A stretch of 64,000 nt of DNA. Source: Keguizhuia sedimenti (GTDB lineage Bacteria; Pseudomonadota; Gammaproteobacteria; Burkholderiales; Burkholderiaceae_D). Shown here piece by piece: positions 41,672 through 51,657 of this stretch; position 1 is the stretch's first letter; each line of letters starts with the position of its first letter. The position numbers and the translations under genes were made by a program. The stretch spans positions 744,001 to 808,000 of the forward strand of contig JAUYVH010000001.1 in the NCBI GenBank assembly GCA_030715135.1, given 5' to 3'. The notes beneath the pieces are model-generated. The model did not search any database and was not told where the DNA came from. It saw only the letters and a list, made by a program, of their open reading frames with translations.

Positions 41672-42601
41672 ATGTGGTTCAAGAACCTTCAGATTTACCG
41701 TCTTCCCGCGCCATGGGCAATGAGCGCCGATCAACTCGAAAGCCTGCTGGCCGGACAAGCGTTCGCACCCGGCACCAGTCTCGATATGCAAACCCAGGGC
41801 TGGATTTCGCCGCGTGACAACGGCATGCTGGTGCACAGCGTCAATCGCCAGATGCTGCTGGCGCTCCAGACCGAGAAAAAATTATTGCCGTCCAGCGTGA
41901 TCAACCAGGTCGCCAAGGCCAAAGCGGCGGAACTGGAAGAGCAGCAGGGTTTCAAGCCTGGCAAAAGACAGATGCGCGAGCTCAAGGAGCAGGTCACGGA
42001 TGAATTGCTGCCGCGCGCCTTCAGCATTCGTCGCAATACCTGGACCTGGATCGACCCGGTCAATGGCTGGCTGGTGATCGATGCCGCAAGTCCCGCCAAA
42101 GCCGAAGAAGTGCTGAAGTTTCTGATCAAGGCGATCGACAAGTTTCCGATGGATACCCTGCGCGTGGCCCGTTCTCCCGTCGCTGCAATGACCGATTGGC
42201 TGGTGTCCGACGAAGCGCCGGTTAATTTCACGGTCGACCAGGACACTGAATTGCGCGCTACCGGTGAAGGCAAGGCAACTGTGCGCTATGTGCGGCATGC
42301 GCTGGAAGCCGACGACGTGCGTCGTCATATTGCTTCGGGCAAGCAATGCACGCGCCTGGCGATGACCTGGGCGGATCGCATTTCCTTTGTGTTGACCGAA
42401 TCGCTTTCGATCAAGCGCGTGGCGCCTCTGGACGTGTTGAAGGAAGACAGCGAGATCACATCGAAAAACGATGACGAGCGCTTTGATTCCGATGTTGCCT
42501 TGATGACCGGCGAATTGAGCAAGATGATCGCCGATCTGGTGACTGCGCTGGGCGGCGAACTGCGCGAAGGAGTAATGACGGACTTGCGCCAGGCTGCCTG
42601 A
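41672..42601 (+). CDS. rdgC: recombination-associated protein RdgC
   Basis: 309 residues starting [15 protein letters not shown], the conserved N-terminus; an ATG at 41648 is upstream in frame but non-conserved. RdgC forms ring dimers on DNA and limits RecA activity. Conserved stretches [10 protein letters not shown] and [18 protein letters not shown] are intact. It sits just after dinB. Confidence 0.95.
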   Translation: MWFKNLQIYRLPAPWAMSADQLESLLAGQAFAPGTSLDMQTQGWISPRDNGMLVHSVNRQMLLALQTEKKLLPSSVINQVAKAKAAELEEQQGFKPGKRQMRELKEQVTDELLPRAFSIRRNTWTWIDPVNGWLVIDAASPAKAEEVLKFLIKAIDKFPMDTLRVARSPVAAMTDWLVSDEAPVNFTVDQDTELRATGEGKATVRYVRHALEADDVRRHIASGKQCTRLAMTWADRISFVLTESLSIKRVAPLDVLKEDSEITSKNDDERFDSDVALMTGELSKMIADLVTALGGELREGVMTDLRQAA

Positions 42602-42621
42602 ATCAGATTTGAACGAGGAAT

Positions 42622-42650
42622 AAAAAAGACGAACCGAAGTTCGTCTTTTT
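42622..42650. terminator. bidirectional terminator between rdgC and tRNA-Asp
   Basis: An A-rich/T-rich hairpin of about 12-13 pairs (AAAAAAGACGAAC and GTTCGTCTTTTT) with a CGAA loop, followed by T-rich sequence on the plus strand and by six T on the minus strand. It serves rdgC and the tRNA gene. Confidence 0.9.
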
Positions 42651-42655
42651 TGTTT

Positions 42656-42732
42656 TGGCGGAGCGGACGGGGCTCGAACCCGCGACCCCCGGCGTGACAG
42701 GCCGGTATTCTAACCAACTGAACTACCACTCC
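42656..42732 (-). tRNA. tRNA-Asp (GTC)
   Basis: 77 bases including an encoded CCA. Acceptor stem GGAGTGG pairs with CCGCTCC, with discriminator G as expected for Asp. The D arm (AGTTCAGTTGGTTAGAA), anticodon loop CTGTCAC with anticodon GTC, and the T arm GGGTTCGAACCC are all clear. Confidence 0.97.
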
Positions 42733-43084
42733 TAAAACGGCGTGCCAACCCTTTCGGACCGGCATGGAATTTTCATTCCTGTAAGGGCAGCAAGTCTACA
42801 GCAGATCACGCGGCTTGACCACCCCCTTTTGCGTTAATTTGGCGATATTGAAGAAATCTCAATGCATCAGGAGTGGCGCTGCACGGCAAATGTTTTCAAA
42901 AAATCATCGATAACCAAATTGAAAAGTGTCATGCGTTCGAAGAGGGAATCGGACAAGAATTGTTACACGTTGGATTTGCCTGCATGAACGAAGTAAAGCA
43001 GAATCGAATTATGTATCAGGCAAAAATAAAATGAGAACAGGCCTGCATGCGCACCCGCGACGACTTGTTTTAAGGGAGGAGAAA
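42733..43084. other. gene-free region upstream of tRNA-Asp and a lipoprotein gene
   Basis: 352 bases. It must contain the tRNA promoter (minus strand) and the lipoprotein promoter. The frame that runs into the lipoprotein gene from 42926 has no ribosome site and no conserved features. Nothing else was recognised. Confidence 0.4.
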
Positions 43085-43549
43085 ATGAAGAACAAGCTTG
43101 CAGTTTCCTTGCTGGCGGCACTGCTTGCCAGCTGCGCTACCAGCCCGGATTCTTCGAAATCCGGCGGCGTAGTGGAGACGACTGCCGACGGCACGTCGAC
43201 CGCACCCACTCTTCACGCATACAAGCAGGATCTTGCGCAGCGCATATCACAGGTCAACTCCCGACATATCTACGCGGAGCGGCCGCAAGCCTTGCTGCGT
43301 TCCATCGTCGTATTGAAGTTCTCCGTCGATGGCAACGGCAATTTGCTGGGCTCGGAAATCCAGCGCAGCAACCGGGACCGCACGGCCGAATCCACGGCGC
43401 TGGAAAGCCTGAAGCGTACCACCCCTTTCCCCAAGCCCGCGCCGCACCTGCTGCGTCATGGCAAGGTAGACATATCAGAGTCCTGGCTTTTCAACAACGA
43501 TGGCCGCTTTCAATTGCGTTCGGTCGCATTGCCGCAAATGGATCGCTGA
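43085..43549 (+). CDS. lipoprotein with TonB C-terminal-like domain, 154 aa
   Basis: ATG 43085 follows GGGAGGAGA. The N-terminus is a lipoprotein signal peptide ending LLASC (Cys at about 17). After a Ser/Thr-rich linker, residues 60-140 resemble the TonB C-terminal domain: LLRSIVVLKFSVDGNGNLLGSEIQRS and ESLKRTTPFPKPAP. TonB-like domains in lipoproteins bind partner proteins in the periplasm; the partner is unknown. Confidence 0.85.
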   Translation: MKNKLAVSLLAALLASCATSPDSSKSGGVVETTADGTSTAPTLHAYKQDLAQRISQVNSRHIYAERPQALLRSIVVLKFSVDGNGNLLGSEIQRSNRDRTAESTALESLKRTTPFPKPAPHLLRHGKVDISESWLFNNDGRFQLRSVALPQMDR

Positions 43550-43747
43550 TTAAAGCGGTGTCGGTCTGACTATGCTGCCGATGCCGACGGCTGCCCGCGG
43601 CACGGCGGCGCCTCTTGCAGCGTGGTGTGTCGCAGCATCGTCCTTCAATACGCCTAGGCATGCCGGATATTTGGCTGCTGAAACAATGTTCGGCTATGCT
43701 TGCGGCACCATGGATATTGTCGATTTACTCTCAAAGCGCCGCCTCCA

Positions 43748-44512
43748 ATGAACCCAAGCTGGCTTTTGAGCAATATCGTCGCTTCTCTATTGCTGCCGCC
43801 GCTTAACCTGATCCTGATCTGTGCAATCGGCCTTGCGTTGCGTGGACGCTGGCCGCGTGCAGGGACAGCCCTTTCTCTTGGAGCGCTGGCAATCTTGCTG
43901 GGTTTGAGCACGCAAGCCGGCGCGCGATTATTGGCGGCTCCGCTTGAAGCCATGATCCGGCCATTGCAATCCGGCAGAAGCGCCGATGCGCAGGCAATCG
44001 TAATACTCGGGGGCGGTCGCATGCAGGACGCACCCGAATATGGCGGCCACGATATTCCGAACGCGCATACCTTAGCGCGGCTTGCTTATGGCGCAAAGCT
44101 CCAGCGGGAAACCCGCTTGCCGGTACTTGTCACAGGCGGCACGCCGGACGGTGCCGGAGAATCTGAAGCAGCAGTGATGGCGCGTACCTTGCGTGAAGAT
44201 TTTGGAACGCCGGTGCGCTGGCTGGAACAGCATTCCAATAACACCGCGGAAAATGCGCAACGCTCGGTACATCTGCTGAAGCAGGCCGGTATCGGGCGCA
44301 TCCTGCTGGTAACCGATGCCATGCACATGCCTCGGGCACATGCTATTTTTAGTCGCTATGACATCAAGGCCGTACCGGCGCCTACGCGCTTCCTCGATAC
44401 GGCTCCGTTGTCTGCCGCGGATTTCATACCCAAGGCAAGCGCGCTTGCGAACAGCCACTATGCGATGCATGAGTGGATCGGGCTGTACTGGTACCGCCTT
44501 CGTCCTCAGTAA
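43748..44512 (+). CDS. YdcF/SanA-like DUF218 membrane protein
   Basis: 254 residues from ATG 43748 (MNPSWLLSNIVASLLLPP). Two membrane helices occupy the first ~60 residues. The DUF218 domain follows: AIVILGGGRMQDAPEYGG, LVTGGTPDG, EQHSNNTAENAQRS, ILLVTDAMHMPRA. The family (ElyC, SanA, YdcF) is tied to envelope integrity and peptidoglycan precursor recycling. The region of the ElyC branch is favoured by the long N-terminal anchor; ligand not known. Confidence 0.9.
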   Translation: MNPSWLLSNIVASLLLPPLNLILICAIGLALRGRWPRAGTALSLGALAILLGLSTQAGARLLAAPLEAMIRPLQSGRSADAQAIVILGGGRMQDAPEYGGHDIPNAHTLARLAYGAKLQRETRLPVLVTGGTPDGAGESEAAVMARTLREDFGTPVRWLEQHSNNTAENAQRSVHLLKQAGIGRILLVTDAMHMPRAHAIFSRYDIKAVPAPTRFLDTAPLSAADFIPKASALANSHYAMHEWIGLYWYRLRPQ

Positions 44513-44666
44513 AGTGCTGCTGCCTTAAGCACGATCTCTTGTCGCTGTGCATTCCACGGCCGTCAAAGCACGTCGCATCAAAAAGCACTAAAGTATGAAA
44601 AACTCGCACAGTAAATTAGTTTTCTGTTGCAGTTGGCAAACTGACCTGGCATTTCGGACGAGCACA

Positions 44667-46100
44667 ATGAACCAGATGACGGTAGATGTTGCGGTAATAG
44701 GTGCCGGGTCAGCCGGTCTGACTGCTTATCGGGCAGCCAAGGCACATGACGTGCGTGCCGTACTGATCGAACGCGGCCCTTACGGGACAACCTGCGCGCG
44801 GGTGGGCTGCATGCCGAGCAAGCTGTTGATCGCCGCTGCCGAAGCGGCGCACGGGATTGAGCATGCGCGCGGCTTCGGCATCCATGCCGCAAATGTTCAT
44901 GTCGACGGAGCGGCAGTGATGGCGCGGGTGAAAACCGAGCGAGACCGCTTTGCCGGATTCGTTATCGATTATGTCGATCAATTGTCTTCCGAAGACCGCA
45001 TACGCGGCCACGCAAAATTCATAGACAGTCATCGCTTGCAAGTCGACGACCATACCGTGATCGATGCCAGGAGCGTCGTCATTGCAACCGGTTCTTCGCC
45101 GTCGGTGCCGCAGGAATTGCGCGGCCTTGGCGACCGTCTGCTGACCAGCGATGCGGTATTTGACTGGGATACGCTGCCGCAATCGATTGCCGTGATCGGT
45201 ACAGGTGCAATCGGGCTGGAGCTCGGACAAGCCTTGCACCGCCTGGGGGCGCGCGTGACATTATTCGGGCGCAGCAAAATGCTCGCGCAAATCGATGATC
45301 CGGGGGTGCTGGCAGTTGCGCGCACCTGCCTGGCAGATGAACTCGACCTGCGGCTGGAATCAAGTATTCTTAGTGCAGAACGTGACGGCAATGCTGTCCG
45401 CGTGCACTCACGCTCCAGGGATGGGACGGAACGCACCGAGCATTTCGAATTCATTCTGGCGGCTACCGGAAGAAAGCCGAACATTCAGCACCTGGGTCTT
45501 GAGCGCACCGGCATCGAATTGCATGAAAATGGCCTGCCGGTTTTTGATCCTTTGACCATGCAGTGCGGCGAGAGCGCGATTTTCATTGCCGGCGACGCAA
45601 ACAATGAACGCCCATTGCTGCATGAAGCGACCGACCAGGGGCGCATCGCCGGCAGCAACGCCGCTCGCTATCCGCACGTGCAACCCGGGCTGCGCCACAT
45701 TCCTTTTTCCATCGCATTCACCGATCCGCAGATTGCACTGCTGGGCCAGTCTTACAAGTCATTGCAGAAAGGACGCTTCGTCATCGGTTCAACATCTTTC
45801 GATGATCAGGGGCGAAGCCGCGTCATGCTGAAGAACAAGGGAGTGCTGCATGTTTATGCCGAAACCGGATCTTCGCGCTTCATCGGCGCGGCAATGATTG
45901 CGCCGCATGCGGAGCATTTGGCACACCTGCTGGCATGGGCTTGCCAGTCGCGCATGACGATTCCGCAGATGCTTGAGCTGCCTTTTTATCATCCGGTAAT
46001 TGAAGAAGGGCTCCGATCGGCCTTGCGTGATGCCAAAGAAAAGCTGATGCGCGGCATACCCGAAATCGAGCATTGTGCCGACTGCACGCCTGGAACATAA
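44667..46100 (+). CDS. lpd: dihydrolipoyl dehydrogenase (orphan copy)
   Basis: 477 residues from ATG 44667. FAD motif VIGAGSAGLTAYRAA; redox-active disulfide CARVGC in TTCARVGCMPSKLLI; NAD motif GTGAIGLELGQALHR; FAD motif IFIAGDA; C-terminal His-Glu catalytic region (FYHPVIEEGLRSAL). No pyruvate or oxoglutarate dehydrogenase genes are near, so it is a stand-alone E3 or a relative such as a pyridine nucleotide transhydrogenase-like flavoprotein. The frame upstream to 44595 is not needed. Confidence 0.9.
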   Translation: MNQMTVDVAVIGAGSAGLTAYRAAKAHDVRAVLIERGPYGTTCARVGCMPSKLLIAAAEAAHGIEHARGFGIHAANVHVDGAAVMARVKTERDRFAGFVIDYVDQLSSEDRIRGHAKFIDSHRLQVDDHTVIDARSVVIATGSSPSVPQELRGLGDRLLTSDAVFDWDTLPQSIAVIGTGAIGLELGQALHRLGARVTLFGRSKMLAQIDDPGVLAVARTCLADELDLRLESSILSAERDGNAVRVHSRSRDGTERTEHFEFILAATGRKPNIQHLGLERTGIELHENGLPVFDPLTMQCGESAIFIAGDANNERPLLHEATDQGRIAGSNAARYPHVQPGLRHIPFSIAFTDPQIALLGQSYKSLQKGRFVIGSTSFDDQGRSRVMLKNKGVLHVYAETGSSRFIGAAMIAPHAEHLAHLLAWACQSRMTIPQMLELPFYHPVIEEGLRSALRDAKEKLMRGIPEIEHCADCTPGT

Positions 46101-46338
46101 GATGAAGGCTGTCTATCTCGTGCCCGGTGAGTTGCTGCAAATGTAAATTGAATAATAAAGGATACGCGAGGTGCGTTTTTCTTTGATTCAAGGCAAGTGG
46201 AATGCAATGGCTCTGTCTGGAATTCAGGCACAAGTTTGGTATGATTGGGCTAAGCGTTTGCTATTGCACAGTTATTAATCAACACAACTTTTCTGCGAAT
46301 TAATTGTCGTAAGAATGTTCAAATATGAGGAGGACGCC

Positions 46339-46641
46339 ATGTTGGAAACCAGGATCAAGACAAGAAGCGATCTCAAAGGCCTGCTCATGGATGCACAGGA
46401 TTTGTTTCGTGATGCAACCACCGCAACCGGAAGCAAAGCTGACGAGTTGCGCAACAGGGGTTTGAATTTGCTGGATGCGGCAATCGAAAAAGCGCAGGAT
46501 GCGCAAAGCGCTGCCGTCAGCACCAGCAAAGAATTTGCACAATCCGCAGGCGAGTATGTGCGGGAAAATCCATGGAAAGCGGTTGCGATCGTAACCAGTG
46601 CCGCATTGCTTGCAAGCCTGCTGGCCAGGCGGCGCGATTAA
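46339..46641 (+). CDS. DUF883 membrane protein (ElaB/YqjD-like)
   Basis: 100 residues from ATG 46339, preceded by GAGGAGG. A helical, amphipathic cytoplasmic part rich in Ala/Glu/Lys is followed by one C-terminal membrane helix (VAIVTSAALLASLLARRRD), with the conserved YVRENPWKAV entry. Relatives anchor ribosomes to the membrane in stationary phase. Strong family match by layout. Confidence 0.9.
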   Translation: MLETRIKTRSDLKGLLMDAQDLFRDATTATGSKADELRNRGLNLLDAAIEKAQDAQSAAVSTSKEFAQSAGEYVRENPWKAVAIVTSAALLASLLARRRD

Positions 46642-47081
46642 AGTCAGTACAACTTTCTCACCATCTATTTTTAGCGCAATTTCTTCCTTATAGCGCGGCA
46701 ATTTGATTCAGTGCGTATCAGATTGCCGTCTGCGCGGTCATCAGCGTTCCGGTTTGCGGCCTTGCAAGTCCGGCATGCTTCTCCTGATGATTGCATTGTT
46801 CATCCAGGGCAAATAACTGGCGTTGCCGGAGTTGTCCGTCCGCCGGCAATCCCTTCTGGGCCAAACAGCTCCGTTTCAGCGCCGTTTCGCGAATTGTCAC
46901 GGCATCTTGCTACGCAGGGGCCAAGGCGCTTGGCATGCATAAGCGATGGATTCGCCGGTGTTACCGTGGCATTGCGTGTCCGTATGGACTAAGATGTAAG
47001 CAGATGTTTATAGACTGGCAAATTTAAGAACTTACGTTTTACCCTTAGGTCGGATAATTATTCCCAATAAAAAAGAGGATC
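46642..47081. other. gene-free region
   Basis: 440 bases. A frame of about 90 codons (46711-46992) has no ribosome site and Arg-rich, non-coding-like composition. No promoter or RNA could be assigned. It presumably holds the promoter of the OmpA-type gene. Confidence 0.4.
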
Positions 47082-47792
47082 ATGATGAATAAACGAATTG
47101 GAATCCCATTAATTGCATTTACCTTGGCGGCCACAGGCTGTGCAAACATGACCGAAACACAGCGCGGCACGGCAACCGGCGCCGGTATTGGTGCGGGAGT
47201 CGGCGCGATTCTGGGTGGAGTGACAGGCAATGGTAAAGGCAGCCGTGTTGCTACGGGCGCTGTGCTGGGTGGAGCGGCAGGCGCTATTGCCGGTAATATC
47301 TGGTCCAGCCGCATGGAACGGCAAAAGCAGCAGATGGAACAGGCAACGCAAGGTACGGGCGTGCAGGTCTCGCAGACGCAGGACAATCGCTTGAAACTGG
47401 AAATTCCAACGGATATTTCCTTTGATACCAATCGTGCCGATATCAAATCGAATTTCCGTCCCATTCTCGACAGATTTGCAACGACGCTGGCAGAGAATCC
47501 AAACACCCGGGTAACAATTGTCGGCCATACCGACAGCACCGGTAGTGATGCCATTAACGACCCTTTATCGGTCAACCGTGCTGCGCGTACGCGTGACTAT
47601 TTGGTCAACCGCGGCGTGGCCTCCAGCCGGTTCATGATTGATGGGCGTGGTTCACACGAGCCGATCGCTTCCAATGCGACAGAAGCCACCCGTGCCCGTA
47701 ACCGCCGCGTTGAAATTTACGTCGCCGAGCCGCAGGCAGCAGCTCAAGCGCCGGCACCCGTTGCACCATCCACTCCAGTGCAACGTTATTGA
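47082..47792 (+). CDS. OmpA-family lipoprotein with glycine zipper
   Basis: 236 residues. Lipoprotein signal ends LAATGC (Cys about 20). A glycine-zipper (GTATGAGIGAGVGAILGGVTG) and an Ala-rich segment are followed by a flexible Gln/Met-rich linker and a C-terminal OmpA peptidoglycan-binding domain (about 115-220: DISFDTNRADIKSNFRPILD, GHTDSTGSD, NRRVEIYV). This is the YiaD/Pal-like layout. A hairpin terminator follows. It links the outer membrane to the wall. Confidence 0.93.
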   Translation: MMNKRIGIPLIAFTLAATGCANMTETQRGTATGAGIGAGVGAILGGVTGNGKGSRVATGAVLGGAAGAIAGNIWSSRMERQKQQMEQATQGTGVQVSQTQDNRLKLEIPTDISFDTNRADIKSNFRPILDRFATTLAENPNTRVTIVGHTDSTGSDAINDPLSVNRAARTRDYLVNRGVASSRFMIDGRGSHEPIASNATEATRARNRRVEIYVAEPQAAAQAPAPVAPSTPVQRY

Positions 47793-47819
47793 AATAAAAG
47801 ATAAAAAAAAGCAGGCAAT

Positions 47820-47849
47820 AAAAAAGCCGACCCGAGGGTCGGCTTTTTT
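47820..47849. terminator. terminator between OmpA-type gene and cytochrome gene
   Basis: Stem AAAAAGCCGACC / GGTCGGCTTTTT (about 12-13 pairs, CGAG loop) ending in six T on the plus strand; the A-run makes it work on both strands. It separates convergent genes. Confidence 0.92.
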
Positions 47850-47863
47850 ACATCCTTAAAGTC

Positions 47864-48775
47864 TTATTTTGCCGAAGCAGCCAAGTAATCAACGGCGGCC
47901 TTAACTTCCTCATCCGAAGCGGTGGCCCCGCCTTTCGGAGGCATTGCGCCAATACCCTTGATCGCGTTGGCATGCAAAACATCCGCACCCTTTTTCAGGC
48001 GTGGTGCCCAAGCCGCCTTGTCGCCGAACTTCGGAGCGCCGGCAGCGCCGGTTGCATGACAAGCCTGACAAGCTGCTTCATACAGCTTCTTGCCTGCATC
48101 GGCTGACACTTTCGTTGCACCAGCGTCTTTGTTATCGCCGGTGACCGCTTGTACTGCTTGTGTAGATGGCGACGAGCTGATCGGATCGGTTGCCGAGGCA
48201 ACTTGTGCACCTTGTTTGCTGGCTTCGTTTTGCAGTTCGCCTGTGCCTGCGGTTACCGGAGCAGCTTGCTTGACTTCCGGCTCCTTGAACTTGGCACCGG
48301 ACAGATTGGCCATGTGAACCACGGCACGGGCGACTTCAATATCATCCAGGTCCGGGTTGCCGCCTTTGGCAGGCATGGCATTGATACCGTTGATCGCATT
48401 GGCTACCAGCTTGTCGTAACCCTTGGCGATACGAGCAGACCATCCCGTTGCATCGCCCGTTTTAGGCGCGCCGGCGGCGCCGGAATCATGGCAGGCGGCG
48501 CAAGTGGCTTTGTACACATCGGCTCCAGCCATCAATTGGCGCGGCGCATTTGCATCTTTCAGAGTGAAGCCTTCATCGGCGACCGGCATCAGGCGTGCGG
48601 CGATTGCTTCAGGAGACTGTCCATCCGAACCGGCTCCGGAAGTTTGGTTATTGGCGACGTACTGTACCAATAAGACGATGCAGATGATCGGGACCACAAA
48701 TCCCGCAATAATCGCTAGGACAAGCTGTTTTGGTGTTTTGATTGCGGATTCGTGTTCGTTATGTGCGTCGCTCAT
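47864..48775 (-). CDS. membrane-anchored diheme cytochrome c
   Basis: 303 residues. One N-terminal membrane helix (about 18-41). Two CXXCH heme sites: C92-H96 (CAACH) and C236-H240 (CQACH), each followed by a GAMPxKGG-type methionine ligand (near M134 and M278). The two modules resemble cytochrome c5 and are joined by a long Ala/Ser/Thr-rich linker. It likely carries electrons to terminal oxidases. It stands alone; no oxidase gene is near. Confidence 0.93.
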   Translation of the reverse strand: MSDAHNEHESAIKTPKQLVLAIIAGFVVPIICIVLLVQYVANNQTSGAGSDGQSPEAIAARLMPVADEGFTLKDANAPRQLMAGADVYKATCAACHDSGAAGAPKTGDATGWSARIAKGYDKLVANAINGINAMPAKGGNPDLDDIEVARAVVHMANLSGAKFKEPEVKQAAPVTAGTGELQNEASKQGAQVASATDPISSSPSTQAVQAVTGDNKDAGATKVSADAGKKLYEAACQACHATGAAGAPKFGDKAAWAPRLKKGADVLHANAIKGIGAMPPKGGATASDEEVKAAVDYLAASAK

Positions 48776-48985
48776 TATTCCCTCAATACAATTTTGAAAT
48801 CCGTAGTAGAGGCGGTCAAAAAGTAATGTATGGGTAAAGCTTCGGCATACATTCTTTTGTGCAATAGTTCGCCAAACCTTTGATTATAGACGTAAAGCGC
48901 AGGATTTGGAACGAAATTGCCCGCATTGCGTGGACGGGAAGACAGAAAAACGGTATCCTGCATCCCTCTTCACCGTTTCAACCAT

Positions 48986-49061
48986 GCGGCTGTAGCTCAG
49001 TGGATAGAGTATTGGCCTCCGAAGCCAAGGGTCGTGGGTTCGATCCCCGCCAGCCGCGCCA
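48986..49061 (+). tRNA. tRNA-Arg (CCG)
   Basis: 76 bases with encoded CCA. Acceptor GCGGCTG pairs with CAGCCGC, the D arm is AGCTCAGTGGATAGAGT, the anticodon loop CTCCGAA has anticodon CCG, and the T arm is GTGGGTTCGATCCCCGC. tRNA-Arg genes are common integration sites, but no integrase or 3'-end duplication was seen. Confidence 0.97.
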
Positions 49062-49205
49062 ATTCAACAGGGATTTGCAGTCTGTTTTTATTGCCTGACC
49101 GCTTATAGGCGAAGGCGAATCCCGCAGATTCGATTGCGTGCCAGTTTCCTCGGCACGGGCTTTTAATCCGACTTAATCAAGCATTGTTTTGGGTGAGCCG
49201 ACGCT

Positions 49206-49994
49206 CTAGTTCTGTGCTTCTGGAGAAGGGGCAGCCAGTTTAACGATGGCGAGTGTGCAGTTGTCTGCTGAAGTGCCTGCGGCACGTTCACGCGTGTTAT
49301 GGATCAGTATCTCTGCCGCCTGGCGCGGCGAGTATCCAGCAACGACGGTTGCCAACTCGGCTTCGGTAAAATAATGCCAGAGGCCATCGGAGCAAAGCAG
49401 AAAGGAGTCCTCCGCTTTCAACCCGTCATATCGCCGTACCGTCACTTGTGGCTTGCTGGCGTTGTTGCCCAACGCATTAAGCAGGACGCTGGAGAGGCGA
49501 TGAGTGTACTGTTCGCCAGGCTGGAGTTTTCCTTGCTGTACCAGCTGTTCTACATAAGAGTGATCGATGGTGCGTTCTGCGAAGGTCTGTCCGGCAAACC
49601 GGTACAGGCGGGAGTCTCCGACATGAGTCCAGAATGCGCTTTTTTCCGGCGTGATTACTAAAATGACGGCAGTACTGTGCGGTTTCTTGTCGGATGAAAT
49701 CGCCGTCAGTTTAATAACGACATCCGCATCATGCACGATGGTGGTAAGCAGGGCTTCAATATCGCCCTTTTGCGGGGAAAACTGTTCGAAGGCCAGTTTT
49801 GCGGTACGGATTACTTCAGACGCGGCCAGCGCGCCGCCGCTCATGCCGCCCATGCCGTCGGCGAGCACGGCCATTACATACCCCGGCGCATTTGGTGCGG
49901 TAAATAGCGCTACCCGATCCTGCTGCTCTTCACGGTCGCCGATATGCTGCCCGGTGCCCGCCTGGATGGTGTATTGAGTGACTGAAGTGGTCAT
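49206..49994 (-). CDS. PP2C-family serine/threonine phosphatase
   Basis: 262 residues with the metal-binding PP2C motifs: REEQQDR, VLADGMGGMSGG, THVGDSRLYR, LLCSDGLWHYF and a final SADNCTLAIVK. All expected Asp residues are present, so it should be active with Mn2+/Mg2+. No partner kinase is in the window. The uncharacterised gene at 50280-51125 lies 285 bases upstream in the same direction. Confidence 0.94.
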   Translation of the reverse strand: MTTSVTQYTIQAGTGQHIGDREEQQDRVALFTAPNAPGYVMAVLADGMGGMSGGALAASEVIRTAKLAFEQFSPQKGDIEALLTTIVHDADVVIKLTAISSDKKPHSTAVILVITPEKSAFWTHVGDSRLYRFAGQTFAERTIDHSYVEQLVQQGKLQPGEQYTHRLSSVLLNALGNNASKPQVTVRRYDGLKAEDSFLLCSDGLWHYFTEAELATVVAGYSPRQAAEILIHNTRERAAGTSADNCTLAIVKLAAPSPEAQN

Positions 49995-50279
49995 ACCATT
50001 CTTTTATTCCAATGGCTCTTGATGCAGCGCCTCGCCTAGTTTCTCGGTTCCTATCGCGCCGCCGCCAAGTATGAAAGCGACATGCTATAACAGACAGGGA
50101 CAGTATTCGAAAAGTATGTCTTTTTCAATGCGAGAATTATTGTCTCACGCTTGCTCCTGTGAAGCCAAAGCTTTCACATTCGGATTCATTCTGCTGAGTT
50201 ATCTAGGCCAAAGACGCTTTTTCCAGTTGCAGCAAAGATTTGGCGCTCGGGCGATCAGATTGATGTGAACGATGAAAAG

Positions 50280-51125
50280 CTAAAATAAGTGGCGAGCAGT
50301 TATGATGACTAAAATAATAATTCCGGTTGCCAAACCAAGCAAAGAGCATCCTTCGACAAGATAATCTTTCCAGTAAATGCGGTTTCCTGCTCGCTCTTTA
50401 TGGGAGCGGGATTCCTTATTCAGGCCTTCCTTCTCGGGAGATTTCTTTGCATTGATCATTAAAGTGAGTGCGGCAATCTCGTCCACCACATGCTGATCCA
50501 GATCCTTTTTATATTGCAATTGTGCCGGTGACATCTCGGGAATATTTGCAACTTGTTGTTGGGCCGGTTCAGGAATTGGGGTAGCCGTGACTGAAGCAAC
50601 CGGCACCGGGATAGCGGAAACTGGGGCAGGAGGAGTTGGGGGAATCGCCTCACTGTGGGCGGGTAAAGATATAGGCGCCGTGATATTCAACGCCGGTATG
50701 CTCAAACCTTCTGAAGGCCTTTTCTCTTTTGAAATTGGAGAATTCGATGGCGATGCACTGTATCCCATCGCTTCAATCAAATTCGTGTCCAGTTCATCTT
50801 CCGGATCAAATCCGATGATGGTAACCGGGTCAAGCGCGTCTTGCTGAAGGAAGCGATCCACTATGGCGGAGTCAAGTTCCTCTGCCTCGTGATCACCGAG
50901 AGGGAAGAGCACTTCGTAGACCAGATCTTTCTGAAGTAATGTATTGAGCGCACGCCTAAAACGGTCGTCCGTTAACGTCCAGACTTTCTGGCGCAATTTC
51001 TCAAAAGGCGTCGCTCCATCGACGAGAATAAGGAGCAAACGTTCACTTTGCGTAAGTTTGACCGACTTAGTTCTGATCGTGTCTCGGCCAATATCTGTTC
51101 TTTGTAGAATTGCTCCTGCATCCAT
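50280..51125 (-). CDS. hypothetical protein with C-terminal membrane anchor, 281 aa
   Basis: I prefer ATG 51125 (MDAGAILQRTDIGRDTIRTK) over a GTG at 51176; GGTGGAG directly precedes the ATG. Residues 1-90 form a small domain (KLTQSERLLLILVDGATPFEKLRQKVW, then LLQKDLVYEVLFPL), possibly winged-helix-like. Residues 130-210 are Pro/Ala/Ser-rich and disordered, and one membrane helix lies at the C-terminus. The unknown first domain looks like those found beside signalling phosphatases (inference). Function unknown. Confidence 0.7.
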   Translation of the reverse strand: MDAGAILQRTDIGRDTIRTKSVKLTQSERLLLILVDGATPFEKLRQKVWTLTDDRFRRALNTLLQKDLVYEVLFPLGDHEAEELDSAIVDRFLQQDALDPVTIIGFDPEDELDTNLIEAMGYSASPSNSPISKEKRPSEGLSIPALNITAPISLPAHSEAIPPTPPAPVSAIPVPVASVTATPIPEPAQQQVANIPEMSPAQLQYKKDLDQHVVDEIAALTLMINAKKSPEKEGLNKESRSHKERAGNRIYWKDYLVEGCSLLGLATGIIILVIITARHLF

Positions 51126-51657
51126 GTCTCCACCCCGATGAGATACTACGGCAGCTAATCCCAGCTGATAAATCACTCTTCTCGCGCAGCCGAAATATGT
51201 ATTCCGCGTCTTTTCTTTTTATAAAAAGTGTATCGTCCAGCTTACTATTTAAGCTTCCATCGAGCAATGTTTCTCTTTGTCAGGCATATCGAGCTGTATC
51301 GTTAAGGCACATACTTGCCAAAATTGCAATACATAGTTGTGCGTAGTTGTAAATTCCCTTGATTTTTATATGCGCTTATAAGCACGGCCTGCACTGATAG
51401 ATCGTAGTTTATCCAAGCAGCGCTTCAGATAAAGGCAATGGCCGTAAAACGATAAATGAATCTGGGTACATGGGCGTTCGCATTTTTGGTTGCATACAAA
51501 AGCCAATTTATGAACACTGGCTTGCATCATCCGCATTTCATGCGTTTCAATCATTAATAAGCCTTAGATCTCTACGTGGCCGGAAAAGGCAAGTTGTTTA
51601 TCCTGGAAAGCCACATACAATTCACAGCTCAACTTAGCCAATCATGTGCCGCCACCC
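51126..51657. other. gene-free, AT-rich divergent region
   Basis: About 530 bases between the minus-strand anchor gene and the MazG-like gene. Short frames on both strands lack ribosome sites. Likely holds promoters for both; none could be assigned. Confidence 0.4.

Noticed and set aside
48986..49061. tRNA-Arg as an integration site for an island covering 49-58 kb
   Set aside because: No integrase, no repeat of the tRNA 3' end downstream, and the following genes do not differ obviously in base use.
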